A stretch of 64,000 nt of DNA from the NCBI RefSeq assembly GCF_001579045.1, contig NZ_KQ970263.1, positions 57,408-121,407 on the forward strand, in the 5' to 3' direction. Position 1 is the first letter of the stretch; each line of letters opens with the position of its first letter. This DNA is from Streptococcus mitis. Its GTDB lineage: Bacteria > Bacillota > Bacilli > Lactobacillales > Streptococcaceae. Positions 9,509 to 18,926 of this stretch are shown in pieces. Made by a program: the position numbers and the translations under genes. The notes beneath the pieces were generated by a model, which searched no databases, had not been told where the DNA came from, and was given only the letters and a program-made list of their open reading frames with translations.

Positions 9509-10033
9509 CTAATTATACACCACAACCATAGCCGGTCTTAGGATACGGTCATGGAGTTTGTAGCCTTTTTGGAAGACTTGTGCGATGGTGTCTGCTGGAT
9601 GTTCGTCATCTGCTGGCATGGTTTGAATAGCCATATGGTAGTTATGGTCAAATTCACCGTCAGCTGCGATTTCTTCGATTCCTTCTTCTTTCAAAGCGTG
9701 AATCAAGCTTTCTTGCACCATTTCCAAGCCCTTCTTCACATCATCTGTCAAACCTTCAACTGCGAGTGCACGCTCAAGGTTATCCAAAGAAGGGAGAATC
9801 GCTTTTGCCAAGTCCTGGCTGCGATAACGTTGCAAGTTTTGACGCTCTTCATTGGCACGGCGTTGGATATTTTGCATTTCTGCATGAGCGCGAAGGTATT
9901 TATTTTCGAACTCATCCGCACGTTCATTTGCCAAGTCCAATTCAGACTTCTCAGGAGTTGCTTCTTCAACTGTTTCCACAACTTCCTCTTCTTGAACTTC
10001 TTCTACTTCTTCATTTTTTATATCTTGGGCCAT
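9509..10033 (-). CDS. grpE: Nucleotide exchange factor GrpE
   Basis: 174 residues from the ATG at 10031-10033, chosen because AAGGAGG lies 6 nt upstream and the length matches pneumococcal GrpE; an upstream in-frame start has no such site. An acidic disordered N-terminus ([13 protein letters not shown]) is followed by a long helix ([20 protein letters not shown]) and the C-terminal beta domain with [12 protein letters not shown]. It releases ADP from DnaK. It is 26 nt downstream of hrcA in one operon. Confidence 0.96.
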   Translation of the reverse strand: MAQDIKNEEVEEVQEEEVVETVEEATPEKSELDLANERADEFENKYLRAHAEMQNIQRRANEERQNLQRYRSQDLAKAILPSLDNLERALAVEGLTDDVKKGLEMVQESLIHALKEEGIEEIAADGEFDHNYHMAIQTMPADDEHPADTIAQVFQKGYKLHDRILRPAMVVVYN

Positions 10034-10059
10034 TTTCGCCTCCTTTAATGATTTCAATC

Positions 10060-11094
10060 TTAATGTACTTCGTAATGATTACTGCTGAGATAGCGGTAAA
10101 AATCTGTCAACTTCATGGTCAAAACACGGTTGACCACATTGACCTGATTGATTAACTGCTGGTAATCCAGATTGACCGGACCGATAATCGCTAGAATTCC
10201 AACTCCCCGATAAGGAATGAGAAACTTGCTACTAATCACCGCTAGGTCAGCTAGACAGGACTCTTGACTGTCCGCAACACGGACATTTTGCATCTGATCT
10301 TCATGCAGACCCTCACGAATCTCCAAGGCCACCTTTTGCGGCTGATCAAAGAACTGATAGGCTGCTAGATTGGCAAAATTCAAGAGATTGACCTTGCCCG
10401 CCACCACAATATTTTCGTCGAACATTTCCTTAAAGATGTGTTCAAAGAGATCGATAACATTGTCCGTTGTTGTGAAGTAACGCTGGATAATCTGCGGAAT
10501 CTCCGTCCGAATCTTGTAGTGAATATCTAGAACAGTGTGACCGAGGAAACGTTCCTGAATGATTGCCTTCAGTTGCAGCAAATCCTCCTGCAAGAAGTTC
10601 CTTGGAATCAGAAACTGACTAGTAACCGTTCGCGACCCATCTAGGGTAAATACTGCCAAGGCTGTATGTTGCCCCAAAACAACGATATCAAAGGCTGTCA
10701 AACGTTGCCTGCTGGGCTCAACATCCAGTGCCACTACCGTACAACCACTCAGGTCTGTCAGTAGATTAGCAGCTTCTTGCAGAATATCCTCTAGCTTGAA
10801 GAATTCCTGATCAAAGGCTTTAACAATCTCATATACCTCATTTTCAGCCAGTCGATCAAAATCCAGTGAATGTTTCACATAGTATTGAAAACCAGCAACA
10901 CTTGGCATCCGACCACTTGAAGTATGAGCCTTTTCAAGCAAACCTTGCTTTTCTAGAGCCGCCATGTCATTACGAATGGTTGCACTGCTAGAGTTAATAG
11001 ACTCTTGTAAGGCTTTGGATCCGACAGGTTCGTGCGTTTTGGTAAAGATGTCAATAATCAGATTTAAAATATCCTGCTGACGCTCTGTAACCAT
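10060..11094 (-). CDS. hrcA: Heat-inducible transcription repressor HrcA
   Basis: 344 residues from ATG 11092-11094, preceded by AGGAG; the longer frame would begin inside the CIRCE operator and is rejected. The N-terminal winged helix ([43 protein letters not shown]) is followed by a GAF-like dimerisation domain. It represses its own operon (hrcA-grpE-orf-dnaK) by binding CIRCE and is thought to be kept active by GroEL. Two CIRCE copies flank its promoter. Confidence 0.96.
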   Translation of the reverse strand: MVTERQQDILNLIIDIFTKTHEPVGSKALQESINSSSATIRNDMAALEKQGLLEKAHTSSGRMPSVAGFQYYVKHSLDFDRLAENEVYEIVKAFDQEFFKLEDILQEAANLLTDLSGCTVVALDVEPSRQRLTAFDIVVLGQHTALAVFTLDGSRTVTSQFLIPRNFLQEDLLQLKAIIQERFLGHTVLDIHYKIRTEIPQIIQRYFTTTDNVIDLFEHIFKEMFDENIVVAGKVNLLNFANLAAYQFFDQPQKVALEIREGLHEDQMQNVRVADSQESCLADLAVISSKFLIPYRGVGILAIIGPVNLDYQQLINQVNVVNRVLTMKLTDFYRYLSSNHYEVH

Positions 11095-11120
11095 CTCATC
11101 ACTCCTCTCTGTCTGATCAA

Positions 11121-11147
11121 TTAGCACTCGATACACTCAAGTGCTAA
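11121..11147. promoter_or_regulatory. CIRCE operator, downstream copy
   Basis: TTAGCACTC, nine bases, then AAGTGCTAA: one mismatch from the consensus TTAGCACTC-N9-GAGTGCTAA. It overlaps the hrcA transcript start region, 12 bp past the -10. Confidence 0.93.
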
Positions 11148-11158
11148 CTTATGATTCT

Positions 11159-11186
11159 ATTATACACCCTTAAAAGAGAATGTCAA
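11159..11186 (-). promoter_or_regulatory. hrcA operon sigma-A promoter
   Basis: On the minus strand, TTGACA (11181-11186), a 16-bp spacer and TATAAT (11159-11164): a full-consensus promoter lying between the two CIRCE copies. Confidence 0.92.
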
Positions 11187-11203
11187 GATAAAAACTCAAA
11201 AAA

Positions 11204-11230
11204 TTAGCACTCTTTTGTCAAGAGTGCTAA
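11204..11230. promoter_or_regulatory. CIRCE operator, upstream copy (perfect)
   Basis: TTAGCACTC, nine bases, GAGTGCTAA with no mismatch. It lies 17 bp upstream of the -35 box, so the promoter is bracketed by two HrcA sites. Confidence 0.95.
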
Positions 11231-11254
11231 AAATCAGTCTAAAGACCTAGAACC

Positions 11255-11767
11255 TTACTGTTCATCTACTTGATATTTCCTTTTAAGTCTTAAAAAACCA
11301 TAGATTAGATAAGAAATCATAAAGGCATAGAGAGCAAAAATGACAAAGAAAGACATAGGAAGTTCTTCTTTAAATAAACTCATACAAACAACCAAACCAC
11401 CTAAGAAAGTAGCTGTACATGAACGAAGTCTATATCGCATAACTTCCCATCTGAGATCCTTACTCATATAGACTTGATCCTCCGTAAGTAAATCAGAAGA
11501 TGATTTACGAAGAATTGAACAAAAACCTGTTTCTATCAATTCCCAACCTCTATTTCTAAAATCTTGCAGTTCATGCTGATACTTTTTAAGAAATCTAGAA
11601 TCATAGATACGGTAGATGACATCGTCTGGTTGACATTGGTCAAAATAGAAAAAACCAAAACGACTCGTTCTATATCTCCAGCCTTTCAAATGCATCTCAT
11701 GTAAATATTCTTCTTCCTTGTCCAAATCAACAATGGTGAAAATCCGAAATTGCTTTTTATTTATCAT
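11255..11767 (-). CDS. DUF2812 membrane protein (second copy)
   Basis: 170 residues from ATG 11765-11767, which has TGGAGGGG 7 nt upstream; the longer frame overlaps the preceding gene needlessly. The soluble N-terminal part carries DUF2812-like motifs (FRIFTIVDLDKEEEYLHEMH, KGWRY, F.FDQCQPDDVIYRI) and two membrane spans lie near the C-terminus. It is clearly paralogous to the gene before it. DUF2812 proteins usually accompany PadR regulators, and their role is not established. It ends the three-gene operon. Confidence 0.75.
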   Translation of the reverse strand: MINKKQFRIFTIVDLDKEEEYLHEMHLKGWRYRTSRFGFFYFDQCQPDDVIYRIYDSRFLKKYQHELQDFRNRGWELIETGFCSILRKSSSDLLTEDQVYMSKDLRWEVMRYRLRSCTATFLGGLVVCMSLFKEELPMSFFVIFALYAFMISYLIYGFLRLKRKYQVDEQ

Positions 11768-11801
11768 GACTTCCCCTCCAATTTTGCGCATACCTACCCT
11801 A

Positions 11802-12380
11802 TCATAAATCTGATAATTCCTTCTTTTTATGCCATAACTTCCAGCTAATATAGGCAACTATTAACAAAAGGATTAAAGACAAAAAAACATCTAGCCCGAC
11901 CGCAAGTAAACTCCATAGACCATACGCATTACTTCTATTGAGCAATTTAAGTAAGAATGGTATATGTATGGCTAGCAAAAGTAAAACAGGTACTAATCGC
12001 AGTCTTAAAATGCGATTAACCATAGCTAACTTCCCTGCCGCGTCATTATAAATTTCAAACTCGGCATCCGATTCAATTTCAGAATGTGCTTTTCTAAAAT
12101 AGGAAAAACTATTAAAGTCTGTAATATGCTCCCAGTCACAGTCTTTAAACAGTTGTAAATAGGAGGCTCTCTCTGATTTTTCCATTGGGTAAAAATCCAA
12201 CTGATAAGATACTTGCTCAGGCTGACATTTTTCAAAGGTATACTTAACTACAAACAATAAGATAGAATAGCTTACTTTCCTAAGTTTCCAGCCCTTAGCA
12301 TGCATTTCTCTAAAATATAGAGCCTCCCTCTCATAATCCGCAATTGTAAAAATTCGATAAACAACTTTCTTTTCCATCAT
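11802..12380 (-). CDS. DUF2812 membrane protein (first copy)
   Basis: 192 residues. It shares with the next gene the N-terminal pattern YRIFTIADYEREALYFREMH, KGWKLR and FEKCQPEQVSYQL. Two hydrophobic spans follow (LVPVLLLLAIHIPFLLKLL and VFLSLILLLIVAYISWKLW). Its start overlaps the stop of the PadR regulator by 4 nt, showing tight coupling. PadR-DUF2812 pairs are often envelope-stress or drug-responsive, but nothing in the sequence fixes the ligand. Confidence 0.78.
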   Translation of the reverse strand: MMEKKVVYRIFTIADYEREALYFREMHAKGWKLRKVSYSILLFVVKYTFEKCQPEQVSYQLDFYPMEKSERASYLQLFKDCDWEHITDFNSFSYFRKAHSEIESDAEFEIYNDAAGKLAMVNRILRLRLVPVLLLLAIHIPFLLKLLNRSNAYGLWSLLAVGLDVFLSLILLLIVAYISWKLWHKKKELSDL

Positions 12381-12703
12381 CTTTCCTCCCGACTGTTTCT
12401 ATAGAGCCGTTCAATACGTTTCAATTCAATATCTAAGACTTTGCGTCCCAAGTCTGTAATCTGATAGATTTTCCGTTTTTCCTCTTCTCGGACAAAGGAA
12501 ATCAAACCATCCTTTTCCATTTTTGATAAGGTTCCATACATAGTTCCAGGACTAATCGAAACTTGCGAATCCGTCATCTCCTTGACCTTTTGCGTAATAC
12601 TGTACCCATGACCTTCCTTTTGCAGACAGAACAAGATATAAAAACCCGTTTCCGTCATCGGAAGATAGACCCGACGAATCTTATCCGTTAATTCCATTTG
12701 CAT
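12377..12703 (-). CDS. PadR family transcriptional regulator
   Basis: 108 residues with the PadR winged-helix: LPMTETGFYILFCLQKEGHGY, then TDSQVSISPGTMYGTLSKMEKDGLI, then a beta wing and a short dimerisation helix. It is a compact PadR-s2-type repressor. It is the first gene of an operon with two DUF2812 genes and is very likely autoregulated through the repeats just upstream. Confidence 0.9.
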   Translation of the reverse strand: MQMELTDKIRRVYLPMTETGFYILFCLQKEGHGYSITQKVKEMTDSQVSISPGTMYGTLSKMEKDGLISFVREEEKRKIYQITDLGRKVLDIELKRIERLYRNSREER

Positions 12704-12722
12704 TCACCTCCTATTCAGTTCG

Positions 12723-12759
12723 ATATATCGCACCTCGTTATATAATATATCACACCTCG
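12723..12759. promoter_or_regulatory. Direct-repeat operator of the PadR operon
   Basis: ATATATCGCACCTCG (12723-12737) is repeated as ATATATCACACCTCG (12745-12759). The spacing is exactly 22 bp, two helical turns, placing both on one DNA face. A-T rich hexamers suitable as a -10 on the minus strand lie within. It is a probable binding site of the PadR protein encoded 20 bp downstream. Confidence 0.65.
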
Positions 12760-12773
12760 ATATAAAACACAAG

Positions 12774-12800
12774 AAAAAAGATCACCCACAGGCAATCTTT
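12774..12800 (-). terminator. Terminator of glnRA
   Basis: On the minus strand AAAGATTGCC pairs with GGTGATCTTT (two G-T pairs) around a 4-nt loop, followed by T residues. Confidence 0.75.
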
Positions 12801-12814
12801 CTTCTATATTAGTA

Positions 12815-14161
12815 TTAGTAAAGGTCTAAATAATTATCAATTTCCCATTGTGAAACGAAGGTTGCATAACTTGCCCATTCGATTCGTTTGGCTTCAAGGA
12901 AACTAGTATAGATATGTTCTCCAAGAGCTGCTCTGACAACCTCATCTTCTGTCAAAGCCTTCAAAGCGTTGTGAAGGGTTGACGGAAGGTCTGTAATACC
13001 AGCTTCCTTGCGCTCTTCTGCTGTCATGATGTAGATATTTTCTTCGATAGGAGCTGGTGCTTCGATTTTATTTTCAATACCATGCAAACCAACTTCCAAA
13101 AGAACAGCCATAGCGATGTAAGGGTTCGCCATTGGATCCACTGAACGCAACTCAAGACGAGTTCCCATACCACGTGAAGCAGGAACGCGCACAAGTGGCG
13201 AACGGTTACGACCAGCCCAAGCAATGTAAACAGGTGCTTCATAACCAGGAACCAAACGTTTGTATGAGTTAACCGTTGGGTTCATGATGGCAGTATAGTT
13301 GTAGGCATGCTTGATCAAACCGCCAAGGAAATGGTAGGCAGTTTCTGACAACTGCATTCCTTTTGGATCATTTGGATCAAAGAAGGCATTGTTTCCTTCT
13401 GCATCAAACAAGGACATATTACAGTGCATACCTGATCCAGCAATACCAAATTTTGGTTTGGCCATAAAGGTTGCGTAAAGACCATGTTTGCGAGCAATAG
13501 TTTTAACAACAAGTTTAAAGATTTGAATCTTATCACAAGCACGGAGAACTTCATCGTACTTAAAGTCAATCTCGTGTTGTCCAACAGCAACCTCGTGGTG
13601 GCTGGCTTCTACTTCAAATCCCATTTTGGTCAAGACATTCACAATCTCACGACGTGTATTGTCCGCAAGGTCCGTAGGTGCCAAATCAAAATAGCCACCC
13701 TTGTCATTCACTTCAAGTGTTGGGTCCCCATTTTCATCCAACTTAAATAGGAAGAATTCTGGCTCTGGTCCAAGGTTGAAGGACTTGAATCCCACTTCTT
13801 CCATGTGACGAAGAGCACGTTTCAAATTACCACGAGGGTCTCCTGCAAATGGTTCACCTTCTGTTGTATAGACATCACAGATCAAACCTGCAACACTTCC
13901 ATTTTCATCTCCCCAAGGGAAGACTGTCCATGTATCCAAGTCAGGGTACAAGTACATATCTGACTCATTGATACGTACAAAACCTTCGATAGAAGATCCA
14001 TCAAACATAGCCTTATTTGACAAGACTTTATCTAACTGTTCATCTGTAGCAGGAATTTCGACGTTTTTCATGGTTCCCAAAATATCTGAGAACATGAGAC
14101 GGATAAAGGTAACATTTTTTTCCTTGACTTCACGACGAATATCTGCAGCTGTGATTGGCAT
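12815..14161 (-). CDS. glnA: Glutamine synthetase type I
   Basis: 448 residues, the short GSI-alpha form typical of Gram-positives. Catalytic-core motifs are visible: [46 protein letters not shown]. It makes glutamine from glutamate and ammonia with ATP. Being alpha type, it is controlled by feedback and by GlnR rather than by adenylylation. It is 36 nt downstream of glnR and forms the glnRA operon with a GlnR operator ahead of glnR. Confidence 0.97.
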   Translation of the reverse strand: MPITAADIRREVKEKNVTFIRLMFSDILGTMKNVEIPATDEQLDKVLSNKAMFDGSSIEGFVRINESDMYLYPDLDTWTVFPWGDENGSVAGLICDVYTTEGEPFAGDPRGNLKRALRHMEEVGFKSFNLGPEPEFFLFKLDENGDPTLEVNDKGGYFDLAPTDLADNTRREIVNVLTKMGFEVEASHHEVAVGQHEIDFKYDEVLRACDKIQIFKLVVKTIARKHGLYATFMAKPKFGIAGSGMHCNMSLFDAEGNNAFFDPNDPKGMQLSETAYHFLGGLIKHAYNYTAIMNPTVNSYKRLVPGYEAPVYIAWAGRNRSPLVRVPASRGMGTRLELRSVDPMANPYIAMAVLLEVGLHGIENKIEAPAPIEENIYIMTAEERKEAGITDLPSTLHNALKALTEDEVVRAALGEHIYTSFLEAKRIEWASYATFVSQWEIDNYLDLY

Positions 14162-14197
14162 GAGTTTTCTCCTTAATGTATGACTACTTGCGGTTGC

Positions 14198-14554
14198 CTA
14201 ACCGCGACCAAAAGGTGACCGTACTGAAGCAAAGCGACCCTGTTGGAGGAGTTCATTGTGAAGTGCACGACGCACCTCAGTCTGACTCACCGCTTTCTTG
14301 GATTTCGCTTCACGTTCAGCATATTTTTTCTTAATGGCAGCGATATTATAACCTTCAGAGATATAATCTTTGATTTCAAGCAGACGATCCATGTCATTCA
14401 AGGAATACATGCGACGGTTCCCTTCGTTTCGATCAGGCTTAATCAACTCTTGATCTTCATAATAACGAATCTGACGCGCCGATAGATCGGTCAACTTCAT
14501 AACACTGCCGATAGGAAAAACAGCCATATTTCGGCGAAATTCTTTTTCCTTCAT
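14198..14554 (-). CDS. glnR: GlnR nitrogen regulator (MerR family)
   Basis: 118 residues. The MerR-type helix-turn-helix is MKLTDLSARQIRYYEDQELI, with the wing EGNRRMYS. The short helical C-terminus (KKAVSQTEVRRALHNELLQQ) is the part through which feedback-inhibited glutamine synthetase activates GlnR. It represses glnRA and other nitrogen genes when nitrogen is plentiful. It is autoregulated through the site at 14614-14630. Confidence 0.95.
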   Translation of the reverse strand: MKEKEFRRNMAVFPIGSVMKLTDLSARQIRYYEDQELIKPDRNEGNRRMYSLNDMDRLLEIKDYISEGYNIAAIKKKYAEREAKSKKAVSQTEVRRALHNELLQQGRFASVRSPFGRG

Positions 14555-14577
14555 TTACAATTTCCTTCTTTCTGTCT

Positions 14578-14606
14578 ATTATAGTCTAAAAAAAGACAAA
14601 CGTCAA
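14578..14606 (-). promoter_or_regulatory. glnRA promoter
   Basis: Minus strand: TTGACG (14601-14606), a 17-bp spacer, TATAAT (14578-14583), 24 bp before the glnR start. Confidence 0.88.
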
Positions 14607-14613
14607 TTGATAA

Positions 14614-14630
14614 TGTTATAAAATGTAACA
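14614..14630. promoter_or_regulatory. GlnR operator
   Basis: TGTTA-TAAAATG-TAACA matches the GlnR/TnrA consensus TGTNA-N7-TNACA perfectly. It sits directly upstream of the -35 of glnRA. Confidence 0.92.
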
Positions 14631-15158
14631 TTATTTTTCTTTTTTCTCTAAAAAGAGCCGAATACGATCAATATCGTAATTTACGAGAATTGCAACAAAA
14701 ACTCCCATGAAAGTTTCTGATACACGCGCAAATACGTACAAAATCGTTTCACCGCTCGGAATCGATAGGGTAATGATTAACATAGCTGCTACACCACCAA
14801 TAACCCCTGCTTTGTTATTCATGGCTACATTTGTCATAATGGTTAACATGGTGCAGATTGGAACAACTACCAAGGTCACCCAAAAGGCTTCGTGGAAAAA
14901 ACTATTTATTAGGAAGAAAACCAAGGCATAGAGGCCACCGATACTATTTCCTAGAATACGCGAAGTCCCAAAATGAACACTCTTATCAAAACTCTCCCTC
15001 AGGCTAAACACAGCTGTCAAAGCACCTATTTGAAGACCTTTCCAACCAAAAAAGCCAAAAATCAAGAGAACTAGAAAAACAGCTATACCTGTTTTAAAAG
15101 TTCGCATACCAAGTTTGAACTGGGATTTATCGAATTTATATTTTTTAAAATAACTCAT
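14631..15158 (-). CDS. Aromatic acid exporter / FUSC-like membrane protein
   Basis: 175 residues with four or five membrane spans (e.g. AVFLVLLIFGFFGWKGLQIG, FWVTLVVVPICTMLTIM, AGVIGGVAAMLIITLSI). The layout matches the short ArAE_1/FUSC family of predicted aromatic-acid or small-molecule exporters, with LRESFDKSVHFGTSRILGNS between spans. No substrate can be read from the sequence. It lies between glnR and pgk in the order typical of pneumococci. Its stop abuts the GlnR operator, so the GlnR site does not control it. Confidence 0.75.
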   Translation of the reverse strand: MSYFKKYKFDKSQFKLGMRTFKTGIAVFLVLLIFGFFGWKGLQIGALTAVFSLRESFDKSVHFGTSRILGNSIGGLYALVFFLINSFFHEAFWVTLVVVPICTMLTIMTNVAMNNKAGVIGGVAAMLIITLSIPSGETILYVFARVSETFMGVFVAILVNYDIDRIRLFLEKKEK

Positions 15159-15243
15159 AATCTCAACTTTCTATTTCCATTTTATCATAAATCGGTGATT
15201 TTTATGAGGAATAGTTGAGAGGAAGCGTTTTTATTTTAAACAA

Positions 15244-15277
15244 AAGAAAAGAGGAACTTTCATCCCTCTCTTCTTTG
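15244..15277 (-). terminator. Terminator of pgk
   Basis: Minus strand AAAGAAGAGAGGG pairs with TTCCTCTTTTCTTT around a short loop, immediately downstream of the pgk stop. Confidence 0.78.
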
Positions 15278-15293
15278 ATTCATTTATGAAATC

Positions 15294-16490
15294 TTATTTT
15301 TCTGTCAAGGCTGCAAGTCCTGGAAGAACTTTACCTTCGAGAAGTTCCATTGATGCTCCACCACCAGTAGAGATCCATGAGAACTTGTCTGCACGGCCAA
15401 GGTTAATCGCTGCGGCAGCTGAGTCACCACCACCGATGATTGATTTAACGCCTGGTTGTTTCACGATAGCGTCCATCACACCGATTGTACCAGCTTGGAA
15501 GTCTGGGTTTTCAAATACACCCATAGGTCCGTTCCATACAACTGTTTTGGCACCAGTCAAAGCTTCGTCAAATTTAGCGATAGATTTTGGACCGATATCA
15601 AGACCAAGGAAACCTTCAGAAACTGCTTCACCTTCAGTGTCACGCACTTCAGTGTAGCCAGCAAATGCGTTAGCTTCTTTTGAGTCAACTGGCAAGATCA
15701 ATTTGCCGTTTGCTTTTTCAAGAAGAGCTTTCGCAACATCCAATTTGTCTTCTTCTACAAGTGAGTTACCGATTTCAATACCTTGTGCTTTGTAGAATGT
15801 GTAAGTCATACCACCACCGATAAGGACTTTATCAGCTTTTTCAAGCAAGTTTTCGATAACACCAATCTTGTCTGAAACTTTTGAACCACCAAGGATAGCC
15901 ACGAATGGACGTTCTGGAGTTTCAACTGCTTCTTGGATGTAGGCAATTTCGTTTTCAAGAAGGAAACCAGCAACTGCTTTTTCAACATTTGCTGAGATAC
16001 CAACGTTAGATGCATGTGCACGGTGAGCTGTACCGAATGCATCGTTTACGAAGATACCATCTCCAAGTGATGCCCAGTATTTACCAAGTTCAGGATCGTT
16101 TTTAGATTCTTTCTTGCCGTCAACATCTTCGTAACGAGTGTTTTCAACCAAGAGAACTTGTCCATCTTCAAGAGCGTTGATAGCTGCTTCCAATTCAGCA
16201 CCACGAGTGACACCTGGGAAAACAACGTCTTGACCAAGTTTTGCTGCCAAGTCAGCTGCTACAGGAGCAAGTGATTTACCAGCTTTATCAGCTTCTTCTT
16301 TCACACGTCCAAGGTGAGAGAAAAGAATTGCACGTCCACCTTGTTCGATGATGTACTTAATAGTTGGAAGAGCTGCTGTGATACGGTTGTCGTTAGTGAT
16401 TACGCCATCTTTCAATGGTACGTTGAAGTCAACACGAACGAGGACTTTTTTACCTTTCAAGTCAACGTCTTTAACAGTAAGTTTTGCCAT
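15294..16490 (-). CDS. pgk: Phosphoglycerate kinase
   Basis: 398 residues, the normal bacterial length. Signature motifs are present: [16 protein letters not shown] at the N-terminus, [24 protein letters not shown], and the C-terminal nucleotide-binding GGGDSAAA and [13 protein letters not shown]. It transfers phosphate from 1,3-bisphosphoglycerate to ADP in glycolysis. AAGGGG lies 12 nt before the ATG and a TATAAT at 16527-16532 (minus strand) is a probable -10. Biased codon use indicates high expression. It is monocistronic. Confidence 0.98.
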   Translation of the reverse strand: MAKLTVKDVDLKGKKVLVRVDFNVPLKDGVITNDNRITAALPTIKYIIEQGGRAILFSHLGRVKEEADKAGKSLAPVAADLAAKLGQDVVFPGVTRGAELEAAINALEDGQVLLVENTRYEDVDGKKESKNDPELGKYWASLGDGIFVNDAFGTAHRAHASNVGISANVEKAVAGFLLENEIAYIQEAVETPERPFVAILGGSKVSDKIGVIENLLEKADKVLIGGGMTYTFYKAQGIEIGNSLVEEDKLDVAKALLEKANGKLILPVDSKEANAFAGYTEVRDTEGEAVSEGFLGLDIGPKSIAKFDEALTGAKTVVWNGPMGVFENPDFQAGTIGVMDAIVKQPGVKSIIGGGDSAAAAINLGRADKFSWISTGGGASMELLEGKVLPGLAALTEK

Positions 16491-16657
16491 GTTACAAAAA
16501 CCCCTTTATTTATTTTATTCGAAACTATTATATCACACTTTGGAAATATAAGGAAAGATTTCACAAGATTTTTCGATATTTAATCTTTGTGACATGCTAG
16601 AGTATATTATTTTTACTTTTTCTGACAATTTTTCTTCCTAAAATCTTAGCTTAACAC

Positions 16658-16686
16658 TTGTTAGATTTACTTTTATCCTTTAAAAT
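16658..16686 (+). promoter_or_regulatory. Promoter of the Na/Pi cotransporter
   Basis: TTGTTA (16658-16663), a 17-bp spacer, TAAAAT (16681-16686), then a GGAGG ribosome site ahead of the gene. Confidence 0.65.
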
Positions 16687-16729
16687 AGAATAGGAGATAT
16701 TCCGCGATTATTTTTCGGAGGAAAAAGAA

Positions 16730-18361
16730 ATGTCCATTAATTGGCAGGAAATTTTATTTCACTTTTTAGGTGGTCTGGGACTATTCTTATATAGTATTAA
16801 GACCATGGGAGACGGTTTACAACAAGCTGCTGGGGATCGCCTTCGTTTTTACATTGACAAATATACCAGCAATCCGTTCTTCGGTGTGCTAGTTGGTATC
16901 GGTATGACGGCGCTAATTCAGTCAAGTTCTGGTGTCACAGTCATTACAGTGGGACTAGTCAGTGCAGGACTTTTGACCTTGCGTCAAGCTATCGGTATTG
17001 TCATGGGTGCCAATATTGGAACTACCGTTACATCCTTTATCATCGGTTTTAAGCTAGGAGATTACGCCTTACCAATGCTTTTCATCGGAGCGATTTTTCT
17101 CTTCTTCACCAAGAATCGCTCCATCAATAACATCGGACGTATCATTTTTGGTGTCGGTGGTATCTTTTTTGCCCTCAATCTCATGAGCGGTGCAATGGAG
17201 CCTCTAAAAGACCTGCAAGTCTTTAGAGACTACATGGTCGAACTAAGTAAGAGTCCTATTCTAGGTGTCTTTGTCGGAACTGGACTAACCCTACTCATTC
17301 AAGCTTCTTCCGCAACTATCGGTATCCTACAGAATCTTTACGCAAGTGGTTTGATTGATCTACAAGGTGCCCTACCAGTCTTGTTTGGTGATAATATCGG
17401 AACGACTATTACAGCTATTATTGCTTCTCTTGGAGCCAATATCGCCGCCAAACGTGTTGCTGGTGCCCATGTCGCCTTTAACGTGATTGGTACGGTTATC
17501 TGTATTGTCTTCCTTGTACCTTTCACTGGCTTGATTCAATGGTTTGAATCTACACTCAATCTGGCTCCAGAAATGACCATTGCCTTCGCCCACGGAACCT
17601 TTAATATTACAAATACTATTATCCAGTTTCCATTCATCGGAGCCTTGGCTTTCTTTGTAACCAAGCTCATCCCTGGTGAAGATGAAGTTGTGAAGTACGA
17701 GCCACTTTATCTTGATGAGCATTTCATCAAACAAGCTCCATCTATCGCTCTCGGAAATGCTAAGAAAGAGCTCTTGCACTTAGGAAACTACGCTTCTAAA
17801 GCCTTTGACCTTTCATACAACTACATCATTGACCTCAATGAAAAGGTTGCTGAAAAAGGCCACAAGACGGAAGAAGCCATCAATACCATTGATGAAAAAT
17901 TGACTCGTTACCTTATTACTCTTTCAAGTGAAGCCCTTAGCCAGAAAGAAAGTGAAGTGCTGACCAACATCCTAGATTCATCCCGTGATTTGGAACGGAT
18001 TGGGGACCACGCAGAAGCTCTAATCAATCTGACCGACTATCTTCAACGTAAAAATGTTGAGTTTTCTGAAGCTGCTTTGGAGGAATTGGCTGATATCTAT
18101 CAAAAAACCACTGGTTTTATCAAGGATGCCCTTGATAGCGTGGAAAACAATGATATTGAAAAAGCTCAAAGTCTGATTGAACGCCATAAAGAAATCAACA
18201 ATATAGAGCGTGTTCTCAGAAAAACCCACATCAAACGCCTCAACAAGGGCGAGTGTTCAACACAAGCTGGGGTCAACTTTATCGACATCATTTCCCACTA
18301 CACTCGAGTGTCTGACCATGCTATGAACCTTGCTGAAAAGGTCATCGCTGAACAAATCTAA
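16730..18361 (+). CDS. Na/Pi cotransporter with PhoU-like tail
   Basis: 543 residues in two parts. Residues 1-310 are membrane spans with the two inverted Na/Pi repeats typical of the family (GMTALIQSSSGVTVITVGL and GTGLTLLIQASSATIGILQ, each a QSSS/QASS motif). Residues ~340-543 form a helical PhoU-like domain (EALSQKESEVLTNILDSSRDLERIGDHAE, ERIGDHA and SDHAMNLAE). It imports phosphate with sodium, and the PhoU-like part probably gates or senses it. It is monocistronic, with a consensus-like promoter. Confidence 0.9.
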   Translation: MSINWQEILFHFLGGLGLFLYSIKTMGDGLQQAAGDRLRFYIDKYTSNPFFGVLVGIGMTALIQSSSGVTVITVGLVSAGLLTLRQAIGIVMGANIGTTVTSFIIGFKLGDYALPMLFIGAIFLFFTKNRSINNIGRIIFGVGGIFFALNLMSGAMEPLKDLQVFRDYMVELSKSPILGVFVGTGLTLLIQASSATIGILQNLYASGLIDLQGALPVLFGDNIGTTITAIIASLGANIAAKRVAGAHVAFNVIGTVICIVFLVPFTGLIQWFESTLNLAPEMTIAFAHGTFNITNTIIQFPFIGALAFFVTKLIPGEDEVVKYEPLYLDEHFIKQAPSIALGNAKKELLHLGNYASKAFDLSYNYIIDLNEKVAEKGHKTEEAINTIDEKLTRYLITLSSEALSQKESEVLTNILDSSRDLERIGDHAEALINLTDYLQRKNVEFSEAALEELADIYQKTTGFIKDALDSVENNDIEKAQSLIERHKEINNIERVLRKTHIKRLNKGECSTQAGVNFIDIISHYTRVSDHAMNLAEKVIAEQI

Positions 18362-18379
18362 GATCCAAGAAGCTATCCT

Positions 18380-18534
18380 AATACTCAATGAAAATCAAAG
18401 AGCAAACTAGGAAACTAGCCACAGGCTGCTCAAAACACTGTTTTGAGGTTGTGGATAGAACTGACGAAGTCAGTAACCATACCTACGGCAAGGCGACGTT
18501 GACGTGGTTCGAATTTGATTTTCGAAGAGTATAA
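18380..18534 (-). repeat. BOX element (A-B-C, one B unit)
   Basis: The left end TAATACTCAATGAAAATC is box C and the right end TTCGAAGAGTATAAA is box A, so it reads A-B-C on the minus strand. One B unit lies between (CTCAAAACACTGTTTTGAGG, then CTGACGAAGTCAG). It follows the cotransporter gene. Confidence 0.9.
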
Positions 18535-18610
18535 ATGGGATGGCTTTTTCTTCTCCTCACCAAGAATTGCTTTTCTAACATATAGAAAAATGCTTTGATT
18601 CACAATGGAA

Positions 18611-18907
18611 TCAAAGCATTTTAAAGAGCTCCCCATACATAAGCGCAGAAGCTGCGGTTCCTCTGTACTTGGCTTCTTCTCTTTTGATAAAGCGAGCTAA
18701 GTTGAGCAACTCAGGTGCCGGATGTTTGGGATTCTTGAGCAATTCACGATTGACCAGACCTGAGAGACGAACTGCCAGCAATTGCTCATTTGTAGTAGGC
18801 AGTTTTTTAGCAGTCTCTAGGAGAGCAGCAACTAAATCTTCACTCAAATCATGTCGAGCATGATTGTAAAGATCTTTTACAAGGCTTTCTAGGTTTGGTT
18901 CTACCAT
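18611..18907 (-). CDS. Bacteriocin immunity-like helical protein
   Basis: 98 residues from ATG 18905-18907 (AAGGAGG 8 nt upstream); a GTG three codons earlier overlaps the ribosome site. The sequence is all-helical with the pattern of enterocin A-type immunity proteins: LESLVKDLYNHARHD, LLETAKKL, LAVRLSGLVNRELL, and APELLNLARFIKRE. Such proteins protect the producer by binding the bacteriocin-occupied mannose-PTS receptor. No bacteriocin gene lies next to it, so it may be an orphan immunity gene or an unrelated helical bundle. It is 19 nt downstream of pepA. Confidence 0.6.
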   Translation of the reverse strand: MVEPNLESLVKDLYNHARHDLSEDLVAALLETAKKLPTTNEQLLAVRLSGLVNRELLKNPKHPAPELLNLARFIKREEAKYRGTAASALMYGELFKML

Positions 18908-18926
18908 CCCTACCACCTCCTTAAGT

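Noticed and set aside
9551-10048. 165-codon frame on the + strand opposite grpE
   Set aside because: It is a cysteine- and phenylalanine-rich shadow of grpE, with no ribosome site and no family resemblance.
13024-13590. Out-of-frame ORFs inside glnA
   Set aside because: Same strand, different frame, no ribosome site; glnA is complete and conserved.
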